The position numbers were made by a program, and so were the translations under genes. From Corynebacterium sp. BD556 (GTDB lineage Bacteria > Actinomycetota > Actinomycetes > Mycobacteriales > Mycobacteriaceae): a DNA stretch of 64,000 nucleotides. Positions within the stretch are counted from its first letter, which is position 1. Each line of letters starts with the position of its first letter. The stretch lies in assembly GCF_038452275.1 (NCBI RefSeq), contig NZ_CP141643.1, positions 2,232,001 to 2,296,000 on the forward strand, given 5' to 3'. The notes under the pieces were generated by a model. That model was given only the letters and a program-made list of their open reading frames with translations. It had not been told where the DNA came from and ran no database searches. Below are positions 1 to 8,133 of the stretch, piece after piece.

Positions 1-315
1 TTCGTCAGAAATCGATTCGTAGCCGTCGATGTGGGTAATTTCATCGGTCAAACGCAGCACAATGGTTTCTTTCTCGTCGTAGGACTCCGTGTAGTTAGTC
101 CAATCCTCGGCGCGAAGAATACGATCTTCGCTCCACCCGTCGCGCCGCGCATCGCGGCGGTGCGTTGTGATGCAGGCACGGCAGTCGTTAATGACGGAGG
201 CGCGCAAGGACACTAAGTGGCGGTAACGCTCCGGAGTATTCTTCGATGAGTACTTCACCATCGGAAGCAAAGAGCGCAAACCCTCGCCGGTTAATTGGGG
301 ACGCATTTCAGCCAT
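1..315 (-). CDS. Carboxymuconolactone decarboxylase / AhpD-like protein, 5' part (cut by window edge)
   Basis: Minus-strand reading from an ATG at 315 (a second ATG lies at 306) stays open to the window edge, giving the first 105 residues. It contains NDCRACITTHRR, the Cys-x-x-Cys plus His motif of the AhpD/CMD fold, which in active members is a redox (peroxidatic) disulfide centre. The following acidic region (YDEKETIVLRLTDEIT) also fits the CMD helical core. It is divergent from rplN, with about 300 bp between them. Family assignment rests on the CxxC motif and helical context; substrate and partner are unknown, and the C-terminus lies outside the window. Confidence 0.8.
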   Translation of the reverse strand, partial: MAEMRPQLTGEGLRSLLPMVKYSSKNTPERYRHLVSLRASVINDCRACITTHRRDARRDGWSEDRILRAEDWTNYTESYDEKETIVLRLTDEITHIDGYESISDE

Positions 316-616
316 ACCGCCAGACTACGTGATGTGACACCCTCTTTACAGGCGGAAGGAAACCCAACCGCTTCCACGCCTGAAAGAGCAGGAACAAATT
401 TGGGTTTAAAGCCCCAAGTGTGGTTCAATACCACAGTTGCCTCAAGCTGGTCGGGGTGGATACGTGTTTCCGAGTATGCGCCCCGAGACCCTTCGACGCC
501 CGTCAACTGTGCCAACGGTAGCGGGTGTTCGTCGATAAGCGAAAGTGCAAACGTAATTGACCACGTGCGTGCAGGACGGAAATCTCGCGCACAGACAACC
601 AGGTCAGGAGACCATA
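316..616. other. Divergent intergenic region upstream of rplN
   Basis: This 301-bp region must hold the promoters of both the CMD gene and the rplN operon. I see no credible small gene. A short inverted repeat, TGTGGT-N5-ACCACA at 419-435, could be an operator. A Shine-Dalgarno AGGAG at 606-610 sits seven bases before the rplN GTG. Confidence 0.5.
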
Positions 617-985
617 GTGATTCAGAAAGAATCGCGTCTGAAGGTCGCCGACAACACCGGTGCACGCGAAATCCTGTGCATCCGCGTGCTCGGCGGCTCC
701 GTTCGACGCTTCGCCGGCATTGGCGACACAATCGTCGCCACCGTGAAAGAAGCCGCCCCCGGCGGCAACGTCAAGGAGGGCGAAGTTGTGCGCGCCGTCG
801 TTGTGCGCGCCAAAAAGGAAACCCGTCGCCCAGACGGCTCCTACATCTCATTCGACGAAAACGCTGCCGTTTTGATCAAAAACGACACCGAACCGCGCGG
901 AACTCGCATCTTTGGCCCCGTCGCGCGTGAACTGCGCGACAAGCGCTTCATGAAGATTGTTTCACTCGCACCGGAGGTGATCTAA
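617..985 (+). CDS. rplN: 50S ribosomal protein L14
   Basis: The product is 122 residues, the standard L14 length, starting at GTG 617 behind AGGAG. The N-terminus ([20 protein letters not shown]) and the motifs [11 protein letters not shown] and FGPVARELR are diagnostic. An in-frame extension upstream to 557 is possible but has no L14 character, so the GTG was chosen. L14 sits at the subunit interface and contacts L19 and 16S rRNA. It heads rplN-rplX-rplE, the first part of the spc operon; rplX follows after 2 nt. Confidence 0.97.
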   Translation: MIQKESRLKVADNTGAREILCIRVLGGSVRRFAGIGDTIVATVKEAAPGGNVKEGEVVRAVVVRAKKETRRPDGSYISFDENAAVLIKNDTEPRGTRIFGPVARELRDKRFMKIVSLAPEVI

Positions 986-987
986 GT

Positions 988-1302
988 ATGAAGATCAAAA
1001 AGGGCGATATGGTCCAGGTGATCTCCGGCAAGGACAAAGGTGCCCAAGGCAAGGTCATTGAGGCCTACCCGCAGCGCAACAAGGTCCTTGTCGAGGGCGT
1101 CAACCGCATCAAGAAGCACGTCGCTAACTCCTACAACGAACGCGGCGCCGAGTCCGGCGGAATCGTCACCCAGGAGGCCCCCATCCACGTATCCAACGTG
1201 ATGGTTCTCGACTCCGATGGACGCCCGACCCGCGTGGGCTACCGCTTCGATGAGAACGGCAAAAAAGTCCGCGTTGCCAAGTCGAACGGGAAGGACATCT
1301 AA
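988..1302 (+). CDS. rplX: 50S ribosomal protein L24
   Basis: The product is 104 residues with an N-terminal KOW motif ([20 protein letters not shown]), the 23S rRNA-binding signature of L24, an assembly initiator near the exit tunnel. The ATG at 988 starts two bases after the rplN stop, and the gene ends two bases before rplE, consistent with translational coupling in one transcript. Length and C-terminus are normal for actinobacteria. Confidence 0.97.
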   Translation: MKIKKGDMVQVISGKDKGAQGKVIEAYPQRNKVLVEGVNRIKKHVANSYNERGAESGGIVTQEAPIHVSNVMVLDSDGRPTRVGYRFDENGKKVRVAKSNGKDI

Positions 1303-1304
1303 GC

Positions 1305-1883
1305 ATGGCTGAGAACTACACCCCGCGTCTGAAAGCCCGCTACAAAGACGACATCCGCACCAAGCTCAACGAACAGTTTGGCTACGACAACGTCATGCAG
1401 ATCCCGGGTCTGACCAAAATCGTCGTCAACATGGGTGTCGGCGACGCCGCCCGCGACTCCAAAGTCATCAACGGCGCTCTCGAGGACCTCACCGCGATCA
1501 CCGGCCAGAAGCCGCAGCTACGTCGCGCCAAGAAGTCCATCGCAAACTTCAAGCTCCGCGAAGGCATGCCCATCGGCGCGAAGGTCACCCTCCGCGGCGA
1601 CCGCATGTGGGAGTTCCTAGACCGTCTGCTCAACGTCGCCCTGCCGCGTATTCGTGACTTCCGCGGCCTGAGCGACAAACAGTTCGACGGTGCCGGAAAC
1701 TACACCTTCGGCCTCAACGAGCAAACCATGTTCTACGAAATCGACATTGACAAAATCGATCGTGTCCGTGGCATGGACATCACGCTCGTCACCACCGCAT
1801 CGAACGACGACGAGGGCCGCGCACTGCTGACGCACCTCGGCTTCCCGTTCGTCGACCAAGACGGCAAGATGAAGCAGGCCTAA
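1305..1883 (+). CDS. rplE: 50S ribosomal protein L5
   Basis: The product is 192 residues and carries L5 signatures ([42 protein letters not shown]). L5 binds 5S rRNA and forms intersubunit bridges in the central protuberance. It is the last gene of this ribosomal block and is followed by a strong intrinsic terminator. The canonical next gene, rpsN (S14), is absent; the spc order resumes with rpsH about 5.3 kb downstream. Confidence 0.97.
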   Translation: MAENYTPRLKARYKDDIRTKLNEQFGYDNVMQIPGLTKIVVNMGVGDAARDSKVINGALEDLTAITGQKPQLRRAKKSIANFKLREGMPIGAKVTLRGDRMWEFLDRLLNVALPRIRDFRGLSDKQFDGAGNYTFGLNEQTMFYEIDIDKIDRVRGMDITLVTTASNDDEGRALLTHLGFPFVDQDGKMKQA

Positions 1884-1905
1884 ACAGCTTCGCTTCACTA
1901 CACCA

Positions 1906-1950
1906 CCCCCGCCCACCGGAGTTTTTCGGGTTTGGCGGGGGTTTTGTTGT
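1906..1950 (+). terminator. Intrinsic terminator after rplE
   Basis: An eight-base perfect stem, CCCCCGCC (1906-1913) with GGCGGGGG (1934-1941), is followed by TTTT at 1942-1945. It lies 22 bp after the rplE stop and closes the rplN-rplX-rplE unit. Confidence 0.85.
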
Positions 1951-2031
1951 GCGGGTGCTTTTGCAAGCGCTCATCAGCACTGGCAGCACACCCGAGACGG
2001 TCAACAGCAGCCGAGACGGGACCTTCGCCAT
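1946..2031 (-). pseudogene. Possible remnant of a lipoprotein gene (signal peptide only)
   Basis: From an ATG at 2031 the minus strand reads MAKVPSRLLLTVSGVLPVLM and then SACKST. That is a basic n-region, a hydrophobic core and a lipobox-like LMSAC followed by a polar stretch, as expected of an exported lipoprotein. The frame then runs directly into the rplE terminator and antisense to rplE, so no mature domain exists. I infer a decayed lipoprotein gene whose body was lost; chance resemblance cannot be excluded with so short a match. Confidence 0.3.
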
Positions 2032-2618
2032 CTTGCCTGTCGCACATCTGAAACTGAAAGCGGCGCTAGCAAAGTAGCCCAGGAAATCACCGAATTGGAT
2101 CTCCGAAGGGCAGTCTGTACCCGCAAACAGTATGCGCGGTGATGAACACTAGCCGGAGTTGGCCCGGGTCCATTAGCCGTGAGCCAGCCGGGCCACTGCT
2201 TGACGATCCGGCAGCAGTAGTCGTTGACTCGGTGTGACACTTAGAGACACACAGAAGTTATGCAGGGTCGTGCAGGGTCGTGAGTCGGTATTTGGCGGGC
2301 CCCGCGAAACGCGAAACAACAGTCTTTTCAAAAGTGGCTAGGTAGGCACCGGCACTGGCACCGGCACTGGCACCGGCACTGGCGCTGGCACTAGCACCGC
2401 TGAATCTCCTTTAAAAACGCAACGTGGCCTGCGCTGTCGCTGCCCGATGAGGATATGACAGCCTATCTTGCTTGGCCCGTATTGGGAGGGTGTTTTAATA
2501 TCACTGCGTACTTGTCAACGTCTGCGGTCAAAAAGTCTGCCACACTGGAGTCTGCGGCGCAGCACCATCCGCTACGGCCGTCGACGGCGGCACGGACAAA
2601 GAGCACGAAAGGCTAAAT
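2032..2618. other. Long non-coding stretch before the MFS gene
   Basis: I see no gene with recognisable content across nearly 600 bp. It contains a direct duplication of TGCAGGGTCG (2261-2280), a 12-bp tandem repeat (2345-2398), and a possible promoter, TTGGCC (2472-2477) with a 17-bp spacer to TTAATA (2495-2500), about 120 bp before the MFS start. An 80-codon minus-strand frame at 2001-2240 has no recognisable motif. The region looks like decayed spacer at a variable site. Confidence 0.45.
2345..2398 (+). repeat. 12-bp tandem repeat (GGCACCGGCACT)n
   Basis: Three perfect copies of GGCACCGGCACT run from 2345 to 2380. A fourth degenerate copy (GGCGCTGGCACT) follows, then a partial AGCACC. The unit is itself two related hexamers. 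It lies in non-coding DNA upstream of the MFS transporter and is a likely slippage-prone (VNTR) locus. Confidence 0.85.
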
Positions 2619-4148
2619 ATGTCATTCTTTTCCCGCGGCGCGATTATCGCGCCGGAAAAATTCAACCGCTGGTTGATCCCACCAGCAGCGTTGGCAATCC
2701 ACCTCTCGATTGGTCAGGTGTATGCGTTTTCGGTGTTTAAACGCCCGATGATGGAACACTTCGCCGTTGGAGAAGTTGCTGTGGGTTGGATTTTCTCCCT
2801 GGCGATCGGCATGCTCGGTATCTCCTCCGCGCTTTTCGGAACGTGGGTTGAGCGTGTCGGCCCGCGCGTTTCCATGGCTGTAGCGGGGGCGTTGTGGGTT
2901 GTCGGCTTTATGGTGGCCACCCTTGGTATTTCTTCTGGTCAGCTATGGCTGGTGTATTTAGGCTACGGCTTCATCGGCGGTATCGGCCTTGGTATTGGCT
3001 ACATTTCGCCGGTGTCAACGCTGATGAAGTGGTTCCCTGATCGTCCCGGATTGGCCACAGGTTTGGCGATCATGGGCTTTGGTGGTGGCGCGTTGATTGC
3101 CTCGCCAGTGTCGAACCGCATGATGGAGTTCTTCGGCGGTGGCACGGAAATTGCGGACCGTGCGGCTGGTCTGCAGCCCACTTTCCTCGCGCTTGGTGTT
3201 CTCTACCTGGTGGTCATTGCTCTGGGTTCCTACGCAATTCGTCTGCCGCACCCGGACTGGGTTCCGGAAGGTTTTGATCCGGCTGCCGTGAAGAAGTCCC
3301 CGTTGAAGACTTCGGGTAATGTCTCGGCCGCTAACGCCATCAAGACTCCGCAGTTTTGGTGCCTGTGGGTTGTGCTGTTTTGTAATATCACCGCTGGCAT
3401 CGGCATCTTGGAAAACGCAGCGCCGATGATCCAGGACTTCTTCCCCGCGATCACCGCTGCCGCCGCGGCAGGTTTCGTTGGCTTGCTGTCGCTGACCAAC
3501 ATGGGTGGGCGCTTTGTCTGGTCTTCGCTTTCCGACGTGATCGGGCGCAAGAACATTTACATGGTCTATCTCGGTGTTGGTCTGCTTTTGTACTTGGTTC
3601 TCGCCACTGCCGGCGCGAGCAGCCTGGTTATTTTCGTGGTGTCCTCGTTGATCATCTTGTCTTTCTACGGCGGTGGTTTCGCTACTGTTCCTGCGTACTT
3701 GCGCGACTTGTTCGGTGTCTACCAGGTCGGTGCCATCCACGGCCGTTTGCTCACGGCGTGGTCGGCGGCGGGTGTTGCAGGTCCGTTGATTGTCAACATG
3801 GTCGTCGAGTCTCAAGCCAACCGCGGCAACGAAGGGCCGGAGCTCTACAAGCTGTCGCTGTTTATTATGTGTGGTTTGCTGGCGGTCGGTTTGATCGCCA
3901 ACTTCCTTGTGCGCCCCGTCGCTGAGCGTTGGATGGAGGACCCTGAGGTGGTGAAGGCGAAAAGCGATGCGGACCGCCAGGCGGTTCTTGATGCTGAAAG
4001 CGAGGCGAGCGCTCAGGGCCGCGCGACGGGCAGCTCGGGCGGCGTCCACACGACTATTTCCATGGCGTTGGCCCTCTTCATTGGCGCCTCTTTGCTGTAC
4101 GGTTTGTGGGAGACGATCATCAAGGCATCCGGGATGTTCTTGGGTTAG
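2619..4148 (+). CDS. OFA-family MFS transporter
   Basis: The product is 509 residues with about 12 hydrophobic segments in the two six-helix halves of the major facilitator superfamily. The opening IHLSIGQVYAFSVFKRPM and the segment YGFIGGIGLGIGYISPVSTL resemble the oxalate/formate antiporter (OFA) group, which exchanges or imports small carboxylates. A hydrophilic Ala/Ser/Glu-rich loop (around residues 445-475) precedes the final membrane helix. An AAAGG sequence lies shortly before the ATG. It is transcribed alone, between the rplE terminator and a DUF2786 gene, in the accessory segment that interrupts the spc operon. The true substrate cannot be read from sequence. Confidence 0.85.
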   Translation: MSFFSRGAIIAPEKFNRWLIPPAALAIHLSIGQVYAFSVFKRPMMEHFAVGEVAVGWIFSLAIGMLGISSALFGTWVERVGPRVSMAVAGALWVVGFMVATLGISSGQLWLVYLGYGFIGGIGLGIGYISPVSTLMKWFPDRPGLATGLAIMGFGGGALIASPVSNRMMEFFGGGTEIADRAAGLQPTFLALGVLYLVVIALGSYAIRLPHPDWVPEGFDPAAVKKSPLKTSGNVSAANAIKTPQFWCLWVVLFCNITAGIGILENAAPMIQDFFPAITAAAAAGFVGLLSLTNMGGRFVWSSLSDVIGRKNIYMVYLGVGLLLYLVLATAGASSLVIFVVSSLIILSFYGGGFATVPAYLRDLFGVYQVGAIHGRLLTAWSAAGVAGPLIVNMVVESQANRGNEGPELYKLSLFIMCGLLAVGLIANFLVRPVAERWMEDPEVVKAKSDADRQAVLDAESEASAQGRATGSSGGVHTTISMALALFIGASLLYGLWETIIKASGMFLG

Positions 4149-4184
4149 GCCATGTGCAACCGCAACGCTCGACTGGTGGGTGAA

Positions 4185-4223
4185 CTATCCACAGGCAAAA
4201 GCGTTGGCGGTGAGTTATCCACC
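4185..4223 (+). promoter_or_regulatory. Two DnaA-box-like nonamers
   Basis: CTATCCACA (4185-4193) and TTATCCACC (4215-4223) each differ by one base from the DnaA box TTATCCACA. They lie exactly 30 bp apart in the same orientation, inside a longer imperfect direct repeat (GGTGA-x-TATCCAC). They sit immediately upstream of a good promoter for the DUF2786 gene. Whether DnaA binds here is inference. Confidence 0.4.
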
Positions 4224-4239
4224 GAACGCTGGCGAAGCG

Positions 4240-4268
4240 TTGGATTCTTTTGCGCGCGTACCTTATAT
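4240..4268 (+). promoter_or_regulatory. Promoter upstream of the DUF2786 gene
   Basis: TTGGAT (4240-4245), a 17-bp spacer and TTATAT (4263-4268) make a sigma-A-like promoter. Transcription would start about 20 bp before a strong hairpin. Confidence 0.55.
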
Positions 4269-4286
4269 CTACTTCCAAAGCCACAG

Positions 4287-4322
4287 CGCGACGGGTGCTA
4301 GAAGCGACCCGTCGCGTGTTTT
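4287..4322 (+). terminator. Hairpin with U-tract in the DUF2786 leader (attenuator-like)
   Basis: CGCGACGGGT (4287-4296) pairs perfectly with ACCCGTCGCG (4307-4316), followed by TGTTTT. It lies between the promoter at 4240-4268 and the start codon at 4352. It could therefore end a short transcript from that promoter (attenuator or small RNA), or terminate read-through from the MFS gene. Confidence 0.6.
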
Positions 4323-4351
4323 ACCAGTCAATTCGGGGGTGTAGGAAGTCA

Positions 4352-5071
4352 ATGAAGGATATCGACAAGGTTAAAGAGAAGGTTCGCAAACTCCTCAACC
4401 AGGCGGCAGATCGGGAGGGGACGCCGGAGGGGCAGGTTTTCTACGACCGTGCTTTTGAGATCATGGCCATGTACGGCTTTGAAGAAAGGGACGTGTCGGC
4501 TGCGGAGGAATCTGACGCGATGGCCCGCAAAACATTCACTTTCTCGGGGGCTTATACGGAAATGCAGGCGGCGCTGTTGTTTGCGGTGGCCACCGCGCTG
4601 CACTGCGTCGGGTTCCAGCAGAAGGTTCGCAGGTCAACCAAGGTCTTTGCGGTGACGCTGTTCGGCAGGCACAGGCATCTTCAGCGCGTGGAGATGCTGT
4701 ATGTCTTGCTCAATCCAGTGATGATCGCCGGCGCTACAAACCTCACCTCTTGCGGCCCGTTTGATGCTTCTACCGTGGTCAAACGGCGTTCCTTCATGCA
4801 GGGTTTTGCACGTTCGGTGGGGCAGCGGCTGGCTGCGGCGGAAGATGGGGTTGCCGGCAGCGATGAGCGTTACGCGGTCGCGCTTATCGACGACCTGCGG
4901 CGCGCCGAACAGGCCCAGGAGAACTACGCCCGCGACCTCGGGCTGCATCTGACGACATCGCGGGCGCGGCGGACCTACGACGGCGGGGCGTACGGCAGCG
5001 GCCGCGACGCAGGAGACAGAACCGACCTCGGCCAGGAGAGGGTGCAATCCCGCCCTGCTCTTCCCTGGTAG
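4352..5071 (+). CDS. DUF2786 domain-containing protein
   Basis: The product is 239 residues from the ATG at 4352, preceded by AGGAAG. The first 40 residues (VRKLLNQAADREGTPEG, then RAFEIMAMYG) match the DUF2786 domain, a short helical domain of unknown function. The rest is helical and ends in a Gly/Arg-rich tail (GRDAGDRTDLGQERV) seen in related actinobacterial proteins. It is monocistronic, with a promoter, a leader hairpin and DnaA-box-like sites upstream. No catalytic motif was recognised, so the function is unknown. Confidence 0.75.
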   Translation: MKDIDKVKEKVRKLLNQAADREGTPEGQVFYDRAFEIMAMYGFEERDVSAAEESDAMARKTFTFSGAYTEMQAALLFAVATALHCVGFQQKVRRSTKVFAVTLFGRHRHLQRVEMLYVLLNPVMIAGATNLTSCGPFDASTVVKRRSFMQGFARSVGQRLAAAEDGVAGSDERYAVALIDDLRRAEQAQENYARDLGLHLTTSRARRTYDGGAYGSGRDAGDRTDLGQERVQSRPALPW

Positions 5072-5205
5072 GAGCCGGGACGGGGAGGCGCGGGGGAGGC
5101 GCGGGGGTAGCGCACACACCAAAATATAACGTTTTGCCCAACAAACTTTAAAGCCCCGCTAGTGTGAGCTATGTCAATATTGGCTGTCAATGAAGTGGGG
5201 ATCAC

Positions 5206-6825
5206 ATGGGTATTCGGCGAGGGGGTATGTACCGCGAAACGGCGGCCGCGACGGCGGCCCTGGTTGTTTCGACGGTTGTCTCGGTAGCGGGAGCGGCGCA
5301 GGCGGCGGAGGGCAGCTCGCTCAAGGGCTCCTCGGTCGGGTCGTCGGTGGTGACGAGCGGCGTTGTCCAGCGTGGGCAGGTCGACCAGTTCTATGACACC
5401 TCGGGCGTGGCGCCCAGCGAGGTGGGGCAGATCCTGCGGCAGAAGACCGTCCCTTACTCGGGGATGTTCGGAAAGGCGGACCTGGCGCTGCCCAACACCG
5501 CCGAAAAGATCATGTACACCACGCAAGACGCTGACGGTCGGCTCGTTCCCGTGACCGGCTACGTCGTGGAGCCCACCGTGCCGTGGCGCGGTGACGGGCC
5601 CCGGCCGACCCTGGTGGTCGTGCGTGGAACCGTCGGACAGGGCGACCAGTGCGCCCCGTCCCGCAACTGGCCCCTCGATGGACAGCCCGACCCCGTCTAT
5701 TCTGGGCGGTTCGTCAACCTTGAGGGCATGTACGACATGATGTTCGCCAACCAGGGCGTGCGCGTTGTCGTGACCGACCTCATCGGCATGGGCACGCCGG
5801 GCGTCCACACCTACATGAATCGCGTCGATCAGGCCCACGCCATGCTCGACGCCGCCCGTGCTGCGCGCACGCTCGTCGAGGGCCGCGGGGAGACCTTCGG
5901 GGCGGTTGGCCTCTATGGCCACTCCCAGGGAGGCGGCGCCACCACGGCGGCTGCCGAGCTGCAGCCGAGCTACGCCCCCGACCTCAACCTGGTCGGCGGA
6001 TACGCCTCGGCGCCGCCGGCCGACCTGACCGCGGTGATGTCCAACATCGACGGGTCCGACCTGGCCGGCGCAATCGGCTTCGCCGTCAACGGGCTAGCCG
6101 AGCGGTACCCAGTAATCGGCGAGATCGTCGAGGCCAACGTCAACGACGACGGTCGTAGCGCCCTCCGAGCGCTGTCCGAGATGTGCACCGACGAGATTAT
6201 GGACGAGTATGCCTACACCTCGACGCGTGAGTGGATCGCAGGGGGCCGCTCGCTCGCCGAGCTGGTTAAGGAGTACCCGGAGGCGCAGCGAGCGGTAGAG
6301 GACCAGCTGATCGGGAGGCGGGCCCCCGAGGTGCCGATGATGATCGTCTCCGGCCGCTTCGACCGCAATGTGGCCTACGGCCAGGCCAAGGACCTCGCGC
6401 GGAACTGGTGCACCCAGGGCGCCGCGGTGTACTACCGCGACGACATCCTCCCCGAGATCGGCACAATCGGGGAGGCCAACCACGTGGCCCAGTCCGTCAG
6501 TGGGGGAGCGTTCGGCATGCCCTTCCTCCTCGACCGCTTCCACGGCCGCGCCCTCGACGAGGGTCTGACCTGCACGAACTGGAACGGTAACGAGGGCTCC
6601 TCAGGGGTCGATCTGAGCGCCGCGCTCTCCAGCATGCCCCTGTCCAGCGGCCTTGTCGTACCGGGCTCCACCGAGGGGCCGAGCTCCGGCACGGAAGGCT
6701 CGGGAATCTCCTCGCCGGTGGGCATCATCGCCGCGCTCGTCGCTCTGGTGCTGGCCGCCGTGGGCGGCGCCGTGGCAGCCTTCGCGCCCCTGCTGGGTGG
6801 CGCGGTGCTAACGCTGCCGTTCTAG
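5206..6825 (+). CDS. Exported secretory lipase-family (alpha/beta hydrolase) protein
   Basis: The product is 539 residues. Residues 1-37 form a signal peptide (h-region AAATAALVVSTVVSVAGA, cleavage near AQA-AEG). The body has the LIP-family pattern: a TVPWRGDGPRPTLVV strand, then the nucleophile elbow GHSQGGG, with later Asp and His (SGRFDRNVAY, EANHVAQ) as plausible triad members. A Ser/Gly-rich linker leads to a C-terminal hydrophobic segment (IIAALVALVLAAVGGAVAAF), so the enzyme may be membrane-tethered. The ATG at 5206 has GTGGGG seven bases upstream; the ATG at 5227 is the alternative. By eye it is more GC-rich than the flanking ribosomal genes, consistent with later acquisition. Substrate unknown. 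Confidence 0.85.
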   Translation: MGIRRGGMYRETAAATAALVVSTVVSVAGAAQAAEGSSLKGSSVGSSVVTSGVVQRGQVDQFYDTSGVAPSEVGQILRQKTVPYSGMFGKADLALPNTAEKIMYTTQDADGRLVPVTGYVVEPTVPWRGDGPRPTLVVVRGTVGQGDQCAPSRNWPLDGQPDPVYSGRFVNLEGMYDMMFANQGVRVVVTDLIGMGTPGVHTYMNRVDQAHAMLDAARAARTLVEGRGETFGAVGLYGHSQGGGATTAAAELQPSYAPDLNLVGGYASAPPADLTAVMSNIDGSDLAGAIGFAVNGLAERYPVIGEIVEANVNDDGRSALRALSEMCTDEIMDEYAYTSTREWIAGGRSLAELVKEYPEAQRAVEDQLIGRRAPEVPMMIVSGRFDRNVAYGQAKDLARNWCTQGAAVYYRDDILPEIGTIGEANHVAQSVSGGAFGMPFLLDRFHGRALDEGLTCTNWNGNEGSSGVDLSAALSSMPLSSGLVVPGSTEGPSSGTEGSGISSPVGIIAALVALVLAAVGGAVAAFAPLLGGAVLTLPF

Positions 6826-6854
6826 CCCGGGTGCGTCGCCCTCGCTTAGGGACG

Positions 6855-6887
6855 CCCGCCGCCGTCCTGGGGAAAGGCGGCGGCGGG
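6855..6887 (+). terminator. GC-rich hairpin after the lipase gene
   Basis: CCCGCCGCC (6855-6863) pairs with GGCGGCGGG (6879-6887), and flanking GACG/CGTC bases extend the stem with one bulge. There is no U-run, so it is either a weak or non-canonical terminator or a transcript-stabilising structure. Confidence 0.45.
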
Positions 6888-6902
6888 ACGTCGAGAAGCG
6901 AA

Positions 6903-6932
6903 TTGCTTTTTCGGCGTGCGGCGAGGTAACGT
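6903..6932 (+). promoter_or_regulatory. Candidate promoter of the rpsH operon
   Basis: TTGCTT (6903-6908), an 18-bp spacer and TAACGT (6927-6932). It follows the hairpin after the lipase and precedes rpsH by about 245 bp. It is needed here because the spc operon is physically split. Confidence 0.4.
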
Positions 6933-7176
6933 GAGCCGTCGGACTTGCGCGCCGGCACTTTCGTGCGCGCATCCGAAGTACATTTGAACATCCAACTTTG
7001 TTGCAGGCCCCCCGCCGACATGCGGTCCGGGTGCAAGGGTGGCGGCGAGCGCCTCGCGTTACTAAGCGCGGGGAGCGTTGAGTAGCCCCCGACAGAACAC
7101 ACGGAAAACGTGGCGCTTTTAAAGGCGTCGTGGTGGGTTGCAGGGAACCGCAACGAGAAAGGTAAACGGTCGCCTT

Positions 7177-7575
7177 ATGACCATGACTGATCCGATTGCA
7201 GACATGCTGTCTCGCGTGCGCAACGCAAACAATGCGCAGCACGACACCGTGTCTATGCCTTCCTCGAAGATCAAGGCGAACATCGCTGAGATTCTCAAGC
7301 AGGAAGGCTACATCAACGACTACAAGGTTGAGGATGCGAAGGTGGGCAAGGAACTCACCCTCGACCTCAAGTACGGACCGACGCGCGAAGCATCCATTGC
7401 TGGACTGCGCCGCGTGTCCAAGCCGGGTTTGCGCGTGTACGCGAAGTCCAACGACCTGCCGCAGGTCCTCGGCGGCCTGGGTGTGGCGATCATCTCCACC
7501 TCCCAAGGCCTCCTGACCGATCGTCAGGCCCAGGAGAAGGGCGTAGGTGGGGAAGTCCTCGCCTACGTCTGGTAA
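7177..7575 (+). CDS. rpsH: 30S ribosomal protein S8
   Basis: The product is 132 residues, the usual S8 length, starting at ATG 7177 ([20 protein letters not shown]) behind GAGAAAGG. The C-terminus has the conserved [23 protein letters not shown]8 organises the central domain of 16S rRNA and, in E. coli, represses the spc operon. An in-frame upstream ATG at 7138 lacks S8 similarity. It opens the second part of the spc operon (rpsH to rplO). Confidence 0.97.
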   Translation: MTMTDPIADMLSRVRNANNAQHDTVSMPSSKIKANIAEILKQEGYINDYKVEDAKVGKELTLDLKYGPTREASIAGLRRVSKPGLRVYAKSNDLPQVLGGLGVAIISTSQGLLTDRQAQEKGVGGEVLAYVW

Positions 7576-7593
7576 AGGGAGGTTGTAAAGACT

Positions 7594-8130
7594 ATGTCGC
7601 GTGTAGGTTTCGCACCCATTGCCGTCCCGAACGGCGTAGAGATCAAAATTGACGGCCAAAAGGTTGAGGTCAAGGGCCCGAAGGGCACTAAGTCCGTCGA
7701 CCTGCCGGAGCCGATTACCGCTTCCGTGGAGGACAACCAAATTGTGGTGTCCCGCCCGGACGATCACCGCACCAACCGTGCTCTCCACGGCCTGTCGCGC
7801 TCGCTGATCAACAACAACGTCATCGGTGTTACCGAGGGCTACAAGATCAACATGGAGATCTTCGGTGTTGGTTACCGTGTCCAGCTCAAGGGTAAGAACC
7901 TCGAGTTCTCCCTGGGCTTTTCGCACCCTGTTGTGATTGAGGCGCCGGAAGGCATCGCGTTCGCCGTTGACGGCAACACCAAGTTCTCCATCGAGGGTAT
8001 TGACAAGCAGCAGGTTGGCCAGATCGCGGCTAACATCCGCCGACTGCGTAAGGATGACCCGTACAAGGGTAAGGGTATCCGCTACGCAGGCGAGCAGGTT
8101 CGCCGCAAGGTCGGAAAGACGGGTAAGTAA
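7594..8130 (+). CDS. rplF: 50S ribosomal protein L6
   Basis: The product is 178 residues ([17 protein letters not shown]) with the L6 C-terminal signature [21 protein letters not shown]6 binds 23S rRNA near the factor-binding site. It starts 18 bp after rpsH behind GGGAGG and is followed by rplR three bases after its stop. Confidence 0.97.
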   Translation: MSRVGFAPIAVPNGVEIKIDGQKVEVKGPKGTKSVDLPEPITASVEDNQIVVSRPDDHRTNRALHGLSRSLINNNVIGVTEGYKINMEIFGVGYRVQLKGKNLEFSLGFSHPVVIEAPEGIAFAVDGNTKFSIEGIDKQQVGQIAANIRRLRKDDPYKGKGIRYAGEQVRRKVGKTGK

Positions 8131-8133
8131 AAC

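Larger units (their letters stand above)
6826..7176. other. Intergenic region and long leader of the rpsH operon
   Basis: This 351-bp gap holds a GC-rich hairpin after the lipase gene, a probable rpsH promoter (6903-6932), and a leader of roughly 240 nt before the rpsH start. Near the end, GTTGC and GCAAC form a small hairpin just before the Shine-Dalgarno GAGAAAGG. I see no gene. Confidence 0.5.

Noticed and set aside
2001..2240. 80-codon minus-strand frame as a possible integrase or transposase remnant
   Set aside because: No catalytic motif or similarity could be recognised, and no inverted or direct repeats of a mobile element flank it.
2345..2398. Repeat array considered as CRISPR
   Set aside because: Units are 12 bp, contiguous and without spacers; no cas gene is present.
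3015..4049. 344-codon minus-strand frame across the MFS gene
   Set aside because: It is a shadow of the transporter, rich in Arg/His/Gln as expected for the antisense of membrane helices.
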